The notes: generated by a model from the letters alone, not told the origin. Positions 1 through 9,966 are shown, counted from the first letter of the stretch. The stretch: DNA of 64,000 nt from Stappia sp. BW2 (GCF_008107695.1 NZ_VIRG01000070.1:124001-188000); one strand, 5' to 3'. Made by a program: numbers and translations.

Positions 1-1
1 T

Positions 2-664
2 CTTGCACTTGCTGGCATGGCCCTGACAGCCACGGCGGCCGCATCGGCGCCTGTACTGGCTGCGGATCTGCCGCAGTCGCCGGCACCGGCCTATGAGGCG
101 GTTCCGGCTCCGCAGCAGAGCATCGATTGGACCGGCCTTTACGTCGGTGGCAATCTCGGTTGGGCTTTCGGCCAATTCGACAACAAGGCCGGCAACAACA
201 CCGGGCTTGGCGTGGATGCCAATGGCATCGCCGGCGGTCTTTACACCGGTTACAATTTCCAGGTGACGCCGAACTTCGTCGTCGGTGCGGAAGCTGACTT
301 CACCCTGACCGATCTGGAAAAATCCAAATCCAACGGCGGTCTGACCCTGCGGTCCAAGTCCGATTGGAACTCCAATTTCCGGGGCCGTGTCGGTTATGCC
401 TTCGACCGTTACCTGGTTTACGGCGCCGGCGGTCTGGCAATTGCCGACCTGGAAGTGTCCGGCAATGGCGACACCGACAGCAAAACGGCCCTGGGCTGGA
501 CGCTGGGCGCAGGTGGCGAAGCAGCGCTCACCAACAACATCAGCGCCAAGCTGGAATATGTTTACCAGGACTTCGGCGAACAGGATTTCAACCTGAACGG
601 AACCGGCGTGAGCTCGGATTTCAGCAATTCGCAGGTTCGCATGGGTCTTGGCTACAAGTTCTAA
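2..664 (+). CDS. Omp25/Omp31-type outer membrane beta-barrel protein, 5' end outside window
   Basis: The reading frame is already open at base 2, and the codons before the first ATG (position 17) continue a hydrophobic signal peptide (LALAG...), so the true start lies left of the window. After cleavage near VLAADLP the mature protein begins with a proline-rich stretch, then DWTGLYVGGNLGWAFG, the typical first strand of alphaproteobacterial Omp25/Omp31-like porins. Alternating Gly/aromatic strands follow and the chain ends in a C-terminal phenylalanine (GLGYKF), the usual barrel-assembly signal. It should be an eight-stranded surface barrel with a structural or weak porin role. A terminator follows directly, so it is probably the last gene of its transcript. 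Family call is firm; substrate is unknown. Confidence 0.85.
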   Translation, partial: LALAGMALTATAAASAPVLAADLPQSPAPAYEAVPAPQQSIDWTGLYVGGNLGWAFGQFDNKAGNNTGLGVDANGIAGGLYTGYNFQVTPNFVVGAEADFTLTDLEKSKSNGGLTLRSKSDWNSNFRGRVGYAFDRYLVYGAGGLAIADLEVSGNGDTDSKTALGWTLGAGGEAALTNNISAKLEYVYQDFGEQDFNLNGTGVSSDFSNSQVRMGLGYKF

Positions 665-689
665 GCCAGCCCTCAACCGATGCGGAAAG

Positions 690-718
690 ACCCGGTACCG
701 AAAGGTGCCGGGTTTTTT
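690..718 (+). terminator. Rho-independent terminator after the porin gene
   Basis: A 10-bp stem (acccggtacc / ggtgccgggt, one G-T wobble) closes a GAAA tetraloop and runs into six T residues, 26 bases after the stop codon. Confidence 0.9.
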
Positions 719-880
719 CATGCCGGTGTTCTCTCCAAAGTGATGCCGCCGGATACAAGTCGTTACAAGCTTTTCCGAATTTCGCCCCAGTACCGTGCTA
801 GGGATGGCATCTAACGTAAGGTGCCGGTATTGAGGGTGTTCCCTTTCGCCCGCTAGCCCGGCCTTCAGGTGGAGAGACGC

Positions 881-2392
881 ATGCGGTTTTTGATGCGCGG
901 ACTTGTCGGTCTGGCATTGATGGCGATCATGATTGGTTTTGCCGGATTCGGCGGTTATCGCCTTTACAATGCGATAACGGCGGAAGAGACCGCACATCGT
1001 CGGCCGGCCCGTGAGCGCAGTTATTCGGTCAATGTCGCCGAGCTGACACCGCAAACGCTGGTGCCGGTCACGACTGCCTATGGCCAGGTGGAAAGCTGGC
1101 GGACGCTGGAACTGAGGGCAAGTTCCGAAGGCCGGCTTGTGGAGGTCGCCTCCAAGTTTCGTGATGGTGCCGCTGTCGCCAAGGGCGAACTGCTGCTCAG
1201 GATCGATCCGGCGAACGCGGAATTTCTGGTGCTGGACGCGGAGGCGGCCCTGGCGGATGCGGAGGCCCAGAAAGCGGAGTCCGCGGAGGCCATTGTTGGA
1301 GCTGAGCAGGAGCTGGAAGCGGCCCGCCGCCAGCTTGAACTGCGTAAAAAGGCGCTGGAGCGCCAGCAGCAGCTGCAGGACAAGGGGTATTCCACGGCGG
1401 TGCAGGTGGAAACCGAAGAACTGGCTGTTGCCTCGCTGGAACAATCACTCAGCAACCGCCTGCAATCTGTCATCACCGCGCGCAAGCGTGTCGAGCGCAT
1501 GGACCTGACGGTCAAGCGCGCCAGGCTTGCGCTGGACGATGCCAGGCGGACGCTGGACGAAATCACCCTGACAGCGCCATTCAGCGGTTATCTATCGGAG
1601 GTCAACGCCACGCTTGGGCGCCGGGTTGGTTCCTCCGAGACCCTTGCCCTTTTGATCGATCCGGCGGCGCTGGAAGTCCGGTTTTCCCTGTCGACCGACG
1701 AATTTTCGCGGTTGCTGGATGCCAGCGGCAATCTGGTGAAGGCGCCTGTTACCGCGGTCCTGCAACTGGGCAACCGGTCCATTGAGGTTCCGGGCACCAT
1801 CGACAGGGCAGCGGCTGTCGTTTCCGAAGGCGAGGCCGGGCGGACCCTGTTTGCGACGCTGGATCTGGAGCCTGGCACGGTTCTGCGTCCGGGTGATTTC
1901 GTGAAGGTTGAGGTGCGCGAACCGGAGCTTAGCCGTGTTGCCCTGGTTCCCTCGGCGGCAGTGGCGGAAGATGGCCGCATGCTGATTGTCGGCGAAGGCG
2001 AGCGCATCGAGGAAATCAAGGCGACGATCCTTCGCCGGATGGGCGACGACGTGATTGTGGCCAATGTGCCCTTCGGTGCCGATTATGTGCGCGAACGTCT
2101 GCCGCAGCTTGGCACCGGGCTCAAGGTTTCGCCAAGGCGGAGCAATGACGGACAAGCTCCCCAACAGGCGGATGGACCGGAGACAGTGCAGGCGCCTGAT
2201 GGTGACGACACACGCCTTTCCGGAGATCTGGTCGCGCTGGAGCCGGAGCGCCGTGCGGCCCTGATCGACCAGTTGAACAGGTCCGACATGCCGGAAAACC
2301 GCAAGGCCAGGCTGCTTGCCCTTCTGAACAAGCCGATGGTGCCGAAAGAGTTGATCGAACGGCTGGAGCATGGCGGCGGGACCAGCGGCTGA
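881..2392 (+). CDS. RND efflux periplasmic adaptor subunit (HlyD/AcrA-like)
   Basis: Membrane fusion protein of 503 residues that would link an inner-membrane RND pump to an outer-membrane channel. Residues about 3-25 form one hydrophobic N-terminal segment, followed by a lipoyl half-domain, a long alpha-hairpin rich in Ala/Glu/Gln/Arg (about 100-215), the second lipoyl half (ITLTAPFSGYLSEV) and a beta-barrel domain. The C-terminal ~80 residues are charged and predicted disordered. ATG 881 is preferred over an in-frame GTG at 869 because AGGTGGAG sits 6 bases upstream. The pump gene starts 54 bases downstream, which fixes its role as the adaptor of that pair. No TolC-like gene or local regulator is present. 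Exported substrate unknown. Confidence 0.9.
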   Translation: MRFLMRGLVGLALMAIMIGFAGFGGYRLYNAITAEETAHRRPARERSYSVNVAELTPQTLVPVTTAYGQVESWRTLELRASSEGRLVEVASKFRDGAAVAKGELLLRIDPANAEFLVLDAEAALADAEAQKAESAEAIVGAEQELEAARRQLELRKKALERQQQLQDKGYSTAVQVETEELAVASLEQSLSNRLQSVITARKRVERMDLTVKRARLALDDARRTLDEITLTAPFSGYLSEVNATLGRRVGSSETLALLIDPAALEVRFSLSTDEFSRLLDASGNLVKAPVTAVLQLGNRSIEVPGTIDRAAAVVSEGEAGRTLFATLDLEPGTVLRPGDFVKVEVREPELSRVALVPSAAVAEDGRMLIVGEGERIEEIKATILRRMGDDVIVANVPFGADYVRERLPQLGTGLKVSPRRSNDGQAPQQADGPETVQAPDGDDTRLSGDLVALEPERRAALIDQLNRSDMPENRKARLLALLNKPMVPKELIERLEHGGGTSG

Positions 2393-2446
2393 CAACTGAT
2401 GTCTGTCGTCTCGTCCTGCCTGATATCCTGATTGGAGTGTCCCGAC

Positions 2447-5400
2447 ATGCGTTCTCCCGGCGGATCGCAATTTGCCTCGTTACTGGACTACATGGTCCGG
2501 CACCGCACAGCGGCCAACCTGCTGCTGGCCATGATGCTGATCAGCGGTTTCGCGGCTTCGACGCAGATCCGCACGCAGTTCTTTCCCGATTTTGTCCGCG
2601 AGCAAGTGGACGTCGTCGTCAACTGGTCGGGCGCCGGTCCTGAGGACCTCGACCGGGCTGTGGTCGAAATTCTGGGGCCGCAGCTTCTTGCCATCAACGG
2701 CGTCGACGAAGCCACATCCGTCTCGCGCGAGGGCAGGGCCAGCATTGAACTGGAGTTCGAGGACGGCTGGGACATGGGCCAGGCGACCGACGAGGTGAAG
2801 GCCGCCGTCGATCAGGCTCGCTCCAGTCTGCCTGAAGGAATCGACGAGCCGGTGGTCACCCGCAGCGTCTATTCCGACCGGGTGACGGATGTCGTCATGT
2901 ACGGTCCGGTCGATATCGACCAGCTTGCCCGCTTTGCCGAAGATCTCCAGACCGTGTTTTTTCGCCAGGGCGTGACACGGGTCTCCATTCGCGGGTTGGA
3001 AGACCCGATTATCCGGGTGAATGTCGGCGAGAACATGCTTGTGCGCCACGGGCTGACGCTTGCGGAGATCGCCGACGTCGTCTCTGCCGAAATGGAAACG
3101 ACGCCTGCGGGCGATGTCGCAGGCAGCTCCGCACGGCTGCGCACGGGCCAGACCCGGCGTAGCGAACAGGAACTGGGCGAGATCGTTCTGAAGGCGCCTT
3201 CGCAAGGGGAAAAGCTGCAACTCCGGTCTGTCGCCGAGATCGTCACCGAAGGGGTGGAAAGCGGCCGGGCCTATTATCACAAGGGCATGCCGGCGGTCGT
3301 TCTCAGGGTCAACCGGAGCGCTCAGGGCGACACCATCGAGATCCAGCGGGCGGTCGAACGCATCACCGCGGAGTTCCAGCAGACGCTTCCCGAAGGTGTC
3401 GTCGTTCAGCTCACCAACACCCGGTCGCAGGCGATCATCGACCGGCTGGATATCCTGGTTGAAAACGGCATCTTCGGCCTCGCCCTGGTGCTCTTGTTCC
3501 TGTTCCTGTTTCTGTCTGCCAGAACGGCCTTCTGGGTGGCGGCCGGCATTCCGGTGGCGATGGCTGCCACTGTCGGGTTGATGTACGTCTTCGGGATCAC
3601 GCTGAACATGATCTCCGTGTTTGCGCTGATCATTTGTCTCGGCATCATCGTGGATGACGCCATCGTGGTGGGCGAGCATGCCGATTTCCTGCACCGGCGT
3701 GGGTATTCGCCGGCGGAAGCTGCCAGCCTAGCGGCAAAGCGGATGACGGCGCCGGTCTTCTGCGCGTCCATCACCACGCTGATTGCCTTTGTCGGGCTGG
3801 TGGCCATCGGTGGGCGCTTTGGCAGTCTTGTGGCCGATATTCCCTTCACGGTGTCGGTGGTGCTGATTGCCAGCCTGGTGGAATCCTTTCTCATCCTACC
3901 GGCCCACATGAACCACGCGCTGAAGGCCAGCAAGAAGAAGCACTGGTTCGATCTGCCCAACCGCCTGTTCAACCGGGGTTTCGTCTGGTTCCGGGAAAAG
4001 CTGTTCCGTCGGTTCATTGCCTGGGTGATTGCCGTGCGTTATCCGGCAATCGGCTTTGCGCTGATGATCCTGGCGCTGTCCCTGACGCTGGTTCTGGACA
4101 AATCCGTGCGCTGGCGTTTTTTCAACGCGCCGGAGCGGGCGGTGGTTTCCGCCAGTATTGCCATGATGCCGGGCGCAAAGCGCGACGACACCAAGGCGAT
4201 GATCGCGGAGATGGAACGGGCGCTTGACGTGGTCAATCAGCGCTATGTCGAAAAATATGGTGCGGACCCGGTCATCTTTGCGCTCTCCACCGTCGGAGCG
4301 ACCGCCGGGCGCGGGCTGAGCGGCGCCGACACCAAGGATGCGGACCAGCTCGGCGGGATTTCCATTGAACTGCTCGACCCGGACCTTCGGCCCTATTCGG
4401 CCTTTCAGTTCATCGGCGACTGGCGCAAGGAAATCAAAAAGCCGCCGCTTCTTGAAACGCTGGCCCTGCGCGGCGAGCGCTCAGGCCCGGGCGGGGATGC
4501 CATCGACGTCAAGCTTTATGGAAACTCCACGGAAAATCTGAAGGCCGCTGCCGAAAGCCTCAAACAGTCGCTGGCTGCCATGGAGGGTGTCAGCGCGCTG
4601 GAGGATACGCTGGCCTATGACAAGCCGGAACTGAACCTGACGCTGACACCGCGCGGCGAAACCCTCGGCTTCACCACGGATGAAATCGCGCGCGTCCTTC
4701 GCAACCGGCTGGAGGGCGTCGAGGTTGCCGAGTTCCCGATCGGCCGGCGGACGGCAAAGGTGAAGGTGCTGCTGCCGGATGAGGAGACGGATGCGGCGTT
4801 TCTCTATACCACGCGGGTGCGCACCGATGCCGGAACCTATGTGTCCCTGAGCGAGATCGTCAATGTGGAGAGCACCTACGGCTTTGCCTCGGTGCGCCGC
4901 AGTGACGGCCTGCGCACGTTGCGCGTCTCCGGCGACGTTTCGGAGGACAATCCGGAAGCCGCCGCACGGGTGACGGAGGCTCTGCAGAACGAGCTTCTGC
5001 CCCAGCTTGCCGCTGACTACGACGTTGAAAGCGAGATGAGCGGGCTGGCGGAGCAGGAACGCTCGTTCCTCTCCGATGCCCTGATCGGCTTTAGCCTGTG
5101 CCTGGCCGGTATCTACCTGGTGCTGTGCTGGATCTTCGAATCCTGGACCCGGCCGCTGATGATCATGATCATCATCCCCTTCGGCTGCGTTGGCATGATC
5201 TGGGGGCACTATCTGCACGGCATTCCGTTGTCGATGTTCTCCGTGGTCGGTTTCATCGGCATGGCAGGCATCATCATCAACGACAGCATCGTGCTGGTGA
5301 CCACAATCGACGAATACGCCAGGGACCATCCCTTCCGGCAGGCCGTCGTCAACGGCGTCTGCGACCGGCTGCGCGCGGTCGTGCTGACCACGGCAACCAC

Positions 5401-5626
5401 GGTGTTCGGCCTGGCCCCGCTCCTGTTCGAAACCAGCCGGCAGGCGCAGTTCCTGCTGCCGACGGTCATTACGCTTGCCTACGGTCTGGGTGTCGGCCTG
5501 TTCCTGGTCATCCTGCTGGTGCCGGCGCTGCTGGCGGTGCAGAAGGATTTTGGTCAGGCCATCACCAGCGGCAAACGCCTGCTCAAGGTCCGGGGGCGGA
5601 CCCCGCTTTCCGGCGGACGGGTCTGA
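2447..5626 (+). CDS. RND family efflux transporter permease
   Basis: Inner-membrane proton-driven pump of 1059 residues, the normal length for the HAE1/AcrB-type RND family. It has one TM helix near residues 23-41, a large periplasmic loop, a TM block at about 330-490 and another at about 870-1040. The TM4 motif GIIVDDAIVVGEH carries the paired aspartates of the proton relay. The two periplasmic halves show the internal duplication of the family. ATG 2447 follows ATTGGAG at a 9-base spacing; a TTG at 2432 is less likely. It is co-transcribed with the adaptor upstream. Closest in feel to the broad group of uncharacterised AcrB/MdtB-like pumps of alphaproteobacteria; the substrate cannot be read from sequence. 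Confidence 0.92.
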   Translation: MRSPGGSQFASLLDYMVRHRTAANLLLAMMLISGFAASTQIRTQFFPDFVREQVDVVVNWSGAGPEDLDRAVVEILGPQLLAINGVDEATSVSREGRASIELEFEDGWDMGQATDEVKAAVDQARSSLPEGIDEPVVTRSVYSDRVTDVVMYGPVDIDQLARFAEDLQTVFFRQGVTRVSIRGLEDPIIRVNVGENMLVRHGLTLAEIADVVSAEMETTPAGDVAGSSARLRTGQTRRSEQELGEIVLKAPSQGEKLQLRSVAEIVTEGVESGRAYYHKGMPAVVLRVNRSAQGDTIEIQRAVERITAEFQQTLPEGVVVQLTNTRSQAIIDRLDILVENGIFGLALVLLFLFLFLSARTAFWVAAGIPVAMAATVGLMYVFGITLNMISVFALIICLGIIVDDAIVVGEHADFLHRRGYSPAEAASLAAKRMTAPVFCASITTLIAFVGLVAIGGRFGSLVADIPFTVSVVLIASLVESFLILPAHMNHALKASKKKHWFDLPNRLFNRGFVWFREKLFRRFIAWVIAVRYPAIGFALMILALSLTLVLDKSVRWRFFNAPERAVVSASIAMMPGAKRDDTKAMIAEMERALDVVNQRYVEKYGADPVIFALSTVGATAGRGLSGADTKDADQLGGISIELLDPDLRPYSAFQFIGDWRKEIKKPPLLETLALRGERSGPGGDAIDVKLYGNSTENLKAAAESLKQSLAAMEGVSALEDTLAYDKPELNLTLTPRGETLGFTTDEIARVLRNRLEGVEVAEFPIGRRTAKVKVLLPDEETDAAFLYTTRVRTDAGTYVSLSEIVNVESTYGFASVRRSDGLRTLRVSGDVSEDNPEAAARVTEALQNELLPQLAADYDVESEMSGLAEQERSFLSDALIGFSLCLAGIYLVLCWIFESWTRPLMIMIIIPFGCVGMIWGHYLHGIPLSMFSVVGFIGMAGIIINDSIVLVTTIDEYARDHPFRQAVVNGVCDRLRAVVLTTATTVFGLAPLLFETSRQAQFLLPTVITLAYGLGVGLFLVILLVPALLAVQKDFGQAITSGKRLLKVRGRTPLSGGRV

Positions 5627-5757
5627 CGGCAGAGCCGACGCCTGCCTCCGTCCGATCCCTCCTTTGTTCCTTGCCTGCATGTCTGCCGGCCCGATGTCGG
5701 CCGGCAAGTCTGTCGCAAATAAGGTTCCCAGAGGGCTCAATCGTTCGTCACAGTGTC

Positions 5758-5787
5758 AACCTGCCGGAATTGCTGCCGGCAGGTTTT
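5758..5787 (+). terminator. Probable terminator between the RND operon and the convergent sulfatase
   Basis: Perfect 10-bp stem aacctgccgg / ccggcaggtt with an 8-base loop and a short T run (TTTT). It could serve the plus-strand pump operon; the minus-strand side lacks a T tract. Confidence 0.6.
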
Positions 5788-5799
5788 CTGGACGAAACG

Positions 5800-8298
5800 T
5801 CAGTCGCTTGCTTTTTGTGTGGCCGCTTGCAGCTTGGCAATGTCTGCCTCGGAGAGCTTTGGCCGGTCGACCTTGATTGTCAGCTTGTCGAGCTTGGCGG
5901 TCAGGGTGAACGGTGGTTCGTAGTCGGCATCATTGACCCCGGTCAGGGTGTCCGATCCGATGTCGAACGCTTCGTCCCATTGCAAGATGATCGGAATGGT
6001 CTTTTCCATTTTCTTGGTCTCGACAACCTTGCCATCGACCTTGAGCGTGCCTGTGCCGGATCGGCCGACCCCGCTCATGTTGTTGAAAGCAAGCGTTCCC
6101 GCACCCAAGCCGTCATACTTGAAGTCGAACTCAAGCGTGTGTTTCCCCGGAGACAAGGCGTCCTTGCCCTCCCATTTGATCCTTTCCAAATCAACGAGGT
6201 TCCAGAGGAAGACGGGCTTGCCCTTCAGCAGATAGAACCCGTAGCCCGCAAAGCGGCCTCCCGATGTCAGGATCATGCCTTCACCGCCGCCTTCAGGAAC
6301 TGTCAGTTCCGCAGTGATTGTGTAGGAGCTGTTGAGAATGCTTGGTGAATCGCCCTGCGGCAAGCCGGTCATCGGCCGGGTATAGACAAATTCGTCACGA
6401 CCCGCGGTGATGTTTGGACGTGGAGCCGCAACGCGCGGACCAACCGAGGCATCGAGAGGAAACACCTGGTATTTGGTTGCTTCCATGATGAAGGTTTCTT
6501 TCAGGTTCCGAACCATATCAGGATGCTCTGCGGCAATATCCGTCGTTTGCGTCGGATCTGTCTTGAGATTGTAGAGTTCGAACACCTGGTTGTTCAGGGG
6601 ATCCTCATTGGCAGGGCCGAACGCATCCCAGGGAGCGCGGTTCACCTTCGTGGCAAGGAACCAGTCATTCTGCCAGAGGCCCCACTGCCCGAACATCTCG
6701 AAGTACTGGGTGTCACGGGGAGGGGGAGCGTCCGCATTTTCCTTGTCGAACAGATAGGCAAAGCTCTTGCCGTCCATCGGGGCCTGGGTGATGCCGTCGA
6801 CGGCTTCTGGCGGGGTGATCCCGGCGATTTCGAGGATCGTCGGCACGACGTCGATGACATGCAGGAACTGGTCGCGCTTTCCGCCCTTGTCGGTGATCTT
6901 CGCTGGCCATGTGACCGTCATGTTCTGCCGGACACCGCCGAGCTGCGAAGCGATCTGTTTCATCCAGGGGTACGGTGTGTCGAAGGCCCACGTCCAGCCG
7001 ACTGCCATGTGGTTATATGTTTCCTCGGTTCCCCAGACGTCGTACCACTTCATCTGTTCTTCGGCGGGGATTGCGTTGATCCCGTTGAAGTAGGCAACTT
7101 CATTTGGTGTTCCCAGCAGGCCACCTTCGGCGCTCGTGCCGTTGTCTCCGTTGATGTAGATAATCAAGGTATTTTCGTATTCGCCGATATCCTTCAGGGT
7201 CTGAACGAGGCGACCAATTTCGTCGTCCATATAGGCCGAATAGGCGGCGAAGACATCGACCTGGCGAATGAAGAGCTTTTTCTCGACATCCGTGAGCTCA
7301 TCCCAATTCTTGATGTGATCGGTCGGCCAGGGCGTGATTTTCGCATCTTTCGGAAAGAGCCCCATGTTTTTCTGGTTTTCAAAGATGGTCTCTTGAAGCT
7401 TGTTCCAGCCATCATCGAACAGGTGCATGGCGCTGATCTTTTCCACCCACTCCTTGGTCGGATGGTGGGGCGCATGAGTGGCGCCGGGCGCGAACTTGAT
7501 GAAGAAAGGCTTGGAGGGATCGATCTGGTGCATCCGTGTGACCCAGTCGATGGCATCGTCCGCCATCGCAGTCATCAGGTTCCAGCCGGGTTTGCCGTCA
7601 AACGGATAGATCTGGGTCGTGTTCCGGAAGAGATTGGGCTGCCATTGGTTGGCGTCTCCGCCAACGAAGCCATAGAAATATTCAAATCCCATGCCGGTCG
7701 GCCACTGATCGAAGGGGCCGCTCTGACTGGCCTCGAAGGCGGGCGTATTGTGGTCCTTGCCGAACCATGACGTGTTGTAGCCATTGTCGAGAAGGATCCT
7801 GCCCACCGTGGCTTTGTCTTCAGCGATGATGCTGTTGTAGCCGGGATACCCCGTGGACTGTTCCGAGATAACACCGAAACCGACATTGTGATGGTTTCGG
7901 CCGGTGATGAGCGCGGCGCGCGTGGGCGAACAGAGCGAGGTTGAATGAATGCTGGTGAAACTCAATCCGTCCGCCGCAAGCGCATCCATGGTCGGATGAG
8001 GAATGACACCGCCAAAAGTGCTTGGAATGCCCCAACCTGAATCATCCGTGATAATGAGCAGCACGTTCGGCGCTTCGGCAGGTGGCACAACACGTGGAGG
8101 CCACCACTGGGTGGAGTCCTCGGCAAGCGTGTCGATCTTGCCCCCAAAATGTTGCGGAGGCGGAGGCAACTGCAATCCGTTGAGGGTGGTCGTGGAATTC
8201 GGCGCACCGGACGCCGGCTGTGCAGTTGCCTGATCGGCAACACCAACCAAAAGCGCAAATCCGAAAACGCTCGTCATGAAGACTTTAATCGAACTCAT
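5800..8298 (-). CDS. Periplasmic arylsulfatase (type I, formylglycine-dependent)
   Basis: Sulfate-ester hydrolase of 832 residues with a signal peptide (about 27 residues ending VADQATA). The formylglycine motif CSPTR puts the modified cysteine at residue 123, and ITDDSG (about 83-88) supplies the paired calcium-binding aspartates typical of type I sulfatases. The N-terminal ~560 residues are the alpha/beta sulfatase domain; the last ~200 residues are a beta-rich domain resembling the C-terminal part of long arylsulfatases. ATG 8298 was chosen because AGGAGG lies 5 bases upstream; an in-frame GTG at 8304 overlaps that site. Activity needs a formylglycine-generating enzyme, which is not in this window. 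It is divergent from an outer-membrane barrel gene. Aryl specificity is inferred from family resemblance. Confidence 0.9.
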   Translation of the reverse strand: MSSIKVFMTSVFGFALLVGVADQATAQPASGAPNSTTTLNGLQLPPPPQHFGGKIDTLAEDSTQWWPPRVVPPAEAPNVLLIITDDSGWGIPSTFGGVIPHPTMDALAADGLSFTSIHSTSLCSPTRAALITGRNHHNVGFGVISEQSTGYPGYNSIIAEDKATVGRILLDNGYNTSWFGKDHNTPAFEASQSGPFDQWPTGMGFEYFYGFVGGDANQWQPNLFRNTTQIYPFDGKPGWNLMTAMADDAIDWVTRMHQIDPSKPFFIKFAPGATHAPHHPTKEWVEKISAMHLFDDGWNKLQETIFENQKNMGLFPKDAKITPWPTDHIKNWDELTDVEKKLFIRQVDVFAAYSAYMDDEIGRLVQTLKDIGEYENTLIIYINGDNGTSAEGGLLGTPNEVAYFNGINAIPAEEQMKWYDVWGTEETYNHMAVGWTWAFDTPYPWMKQIASQLGGVRQNMTVTWPAKITDKGGKRDQFLHVIDVVPTILEIAGITPPEAVDGITQAPMDGKSFAYLFDKENADAPPPRDTQYFEMFGQWGLWQNDWFLATKVNRAPWDAFGPANEDPLNNQVFELYNLKTDPTQTTDIAAEHPDMVRNLKETFIMEATKYQVFPLDASVGPRVAAPRPNITAGRDEFVYTRPMTGLPQGDSPSILNSSYTITAELTVPEGGGEGMILTSGGRFAGYGFYLLKGKPVFLWNLVDLERIKWEGKDALSPGKHTLEFDFKYDGLGAGTLAFNNMSGVGRSGTGTLKVDGKVVETKKMEKTIPIILQWDEAFDIGSDTLTGVNDADYEPPFTLTAKLDKLTIKVDRPKLSEADIAKLQAATQKASD

Positions 8299-8951
8299 TC
8301 CCACCTCCTATACTGACTCTAAAATCTTGTTTTCGTTCGTTTTACTTTTTTTGATTGTGCGAAATGCTGCGTAATTTCCATACATATGAATAATTTAATA
8401 AGTGACTTTACAATAAGGGTATCGATATAAAACTCCGTAACGCTACGTATGATCTATTATTTGTGTGGCACGAAAACATGTGTCACAATTTCTAATTGAT
8501 TTCTGTCTTTTCGACCCCTAGGTCGGGCGAAAATTTCGCCTCTGCAACCGTTGGCGGGCGATGGAAGTGACCAATCCACGAAAACAATATTCTGGTGCTT
8601 GCAGTTGATGATCTGCAAAGAAATTTTCTTCTTGAATCGCTTCTCTGCCTGTGGGGTTATTAAGAGAGGAGATTATCTTATTGGTGAGAACTTCGTGGTT
8701 CCAGAAAATATGGGAACAAATTTCCTGGAAGACACGACAGGGCGATATCGTGGTTCAGATGGACACGGCCTTGCTTTGTGCGTCTATTTCGGCGTCCGAC
8801 CGCGCAGACGCAGTATCTTTTGTGTGACACCTCTGGCCAATGATGTCTCTAAACTTAAAAATCAAGTGCCTTTACATCGGACTTAAGGTAAGCAAGAAGA
8901 TAGATTAAACCAAAAATAAATTCCGGCTCGAAAGCAAAGTGAGAAGGTAGA
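8299..8951. other. AT-rich divergent intergenic region between arylsulfatase and outer-membrane protein
   Basis: About 650 bases, visibly more AT-rich than the surrounding genes, with no convincing gene. A 111-codon frame at 8551-8886 has no ribosome-binding site and no recognisable features. It must hold the promoters of both flanking genes. An imperfect dyad (ttgtgtggcac...gtgtcacaa, about 8461-8489) and a small hairpin cgacc-ccta-ggtcg (about 8512-8525) are visible and could be regulatory. Confidence 0.6.
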
Positions 8952-9737
8952 ATGTTGAAGACTTCACTCTCGAAAGCTGTTGCCTTAAGTGCATTTTTCA
9001 TATCTCAGGCGCCTGCGCTGGCCGCCGATCTCGCTGTTGAGCCGACGGTGACACCCGCGAGAGTTGTTGAAGACAGGTGGAATTTCAGCATCACGCCCTA
9101 TTTCTGGATGGCAGGGCTTGGTGGAGAAACCGTCACCGGCGACAACATCACAATGCCGTTCAACAAGGTGATCGAGAACCTGAGCTTTGCGCTGATGACG
9201 TCTATTTCAGCCGAGAAGGGGCGCTTCGGCGTCTATTCTGACCTGATCTACATGAACCTGGAAGGCTCCAAGACGACCACGGCGACCCTCGTCAGAAGAA
9301 CCATCGATGCCAAACTGGACGCGACAATCAAAGGGTTCATCACGACAAACTCTTTGGGTTACAAGATTGTCGATACCCCCAGCTCCGAAATCGCTGGTTT
9401 CGGCGGTTTCCGTTATTTGTGGTTGAGCACCGATCTTGATTTCTCCCTGGGCAATTTTAGCGCCAGCGCAAGTGACCAGGGGCAGGTTATCGACGCTGTT
9501 GTGGGTTTGCGCGGTGAGACCAAATTGTCCGATCGCTGGTCCGTTGCCTATTATGGCGACGTTGGTACAGGCCAGTCTGACGTCACCTGGCAACTGTTTG
9601 GCGCGATCGGTTATGAAATAAAGAACATCGATCTGTTCGCAGGCTATCGATATATCGGCTGGCGGTTCGACGACGTGGCCGACCTCGACGCGCTTGATAC
9701 TTACGGCCCGGTCATCGGTGCAAGGTTCAAGTTTTAG
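8952..9737 (+). CDS. Outer membrane beta-barrel protein, sulfatase neighbour
   Basis: Protein of 261 residues with a signal peptide (cleavage after PALA-AD). The mature part begins with the strand WNFSITPYFWMAGLGG, alternates polar and aromatic residues through about ten strands, and ends in GPVIGARFKF with the C-terminal Phe of outer-membrane barrels. It resembles the uncharacterised alphaproteobacterial barrel proteins often annotated simply as outer membrane protein. ATG 8952 has GAGAAGG upstream. It shares the 650-base AT-rich control region with the divergent arylsulfatase, so it could form a pore for a sulfated substrate or its product. That functional link is inference only. Confidence 0.75.
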   Translation: MLKTSLSKAVALSAFFISQAPALAADLAVEPTVTPARVVEDRWNFSITPYFWMAGLGGETVTGDNITMPFNKVIENLSFALMTSISAEKGRFGVYSDLIYMNLEGSKTTTATLVRRTIDAKLDATIKGFITTNSLGYKIVDTPSSEIAGFGGFRYLWLSTDLDFSLGNFSASASDQGQVIDAVVGLRGETKLSDRWSVAYYGDVGTGQSDVTWQLFGAIGYEIKNIDLFAGYRYIGWRFDDVADLDALDTYGPVIGARFKF

Positions 9738-9928
9738 CCTCTGAATTCTGCGCTTGCCTTCGAAACCGGTCAGGCTAGCGAAGCTCACTTTGTAGCCTCT
9801 TCACGATCTCACGGAATGCTGCGGGCAATTGTTCGGCTGTTTCGTCACGCACTGACAGAAAATCAGCATCCGTTGATCCGGGGTAACCGTGGGGGCGGCC
9901 CTGCTAAATCTTCTGTAGCCAGTCGACG

Positions 9929-9966
9929 AAAGGGGCTAAGCCACACCTCAGGCGTGGCTTAGCCCC
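9929..9966 (-). terminator. Strong hairpin, terminator of gap
   Basis: Perfect 13-bp inverted repeat (ggggctaagccac / gtggcttagcccc) with a 9-base loop. Read on the minus strand it is followed by TTT and lies 55 bases after the gap stop codon. It also separates the convergent barrel gene, so it may act in both directions. Confidence 0.7.

Noticed and set aside
6523-7770. A 415-residue plus-strand gene opposite the arylsulfatase
   Set aside because: Antisense of a gene with intact sulfatase motifs; no family features.
8551-8886. A 111-residue gene in the AT-rich gap
   Set aside because: No ribosome-binding site, no domain, and long enough to arise by chance in a 650-base gap.
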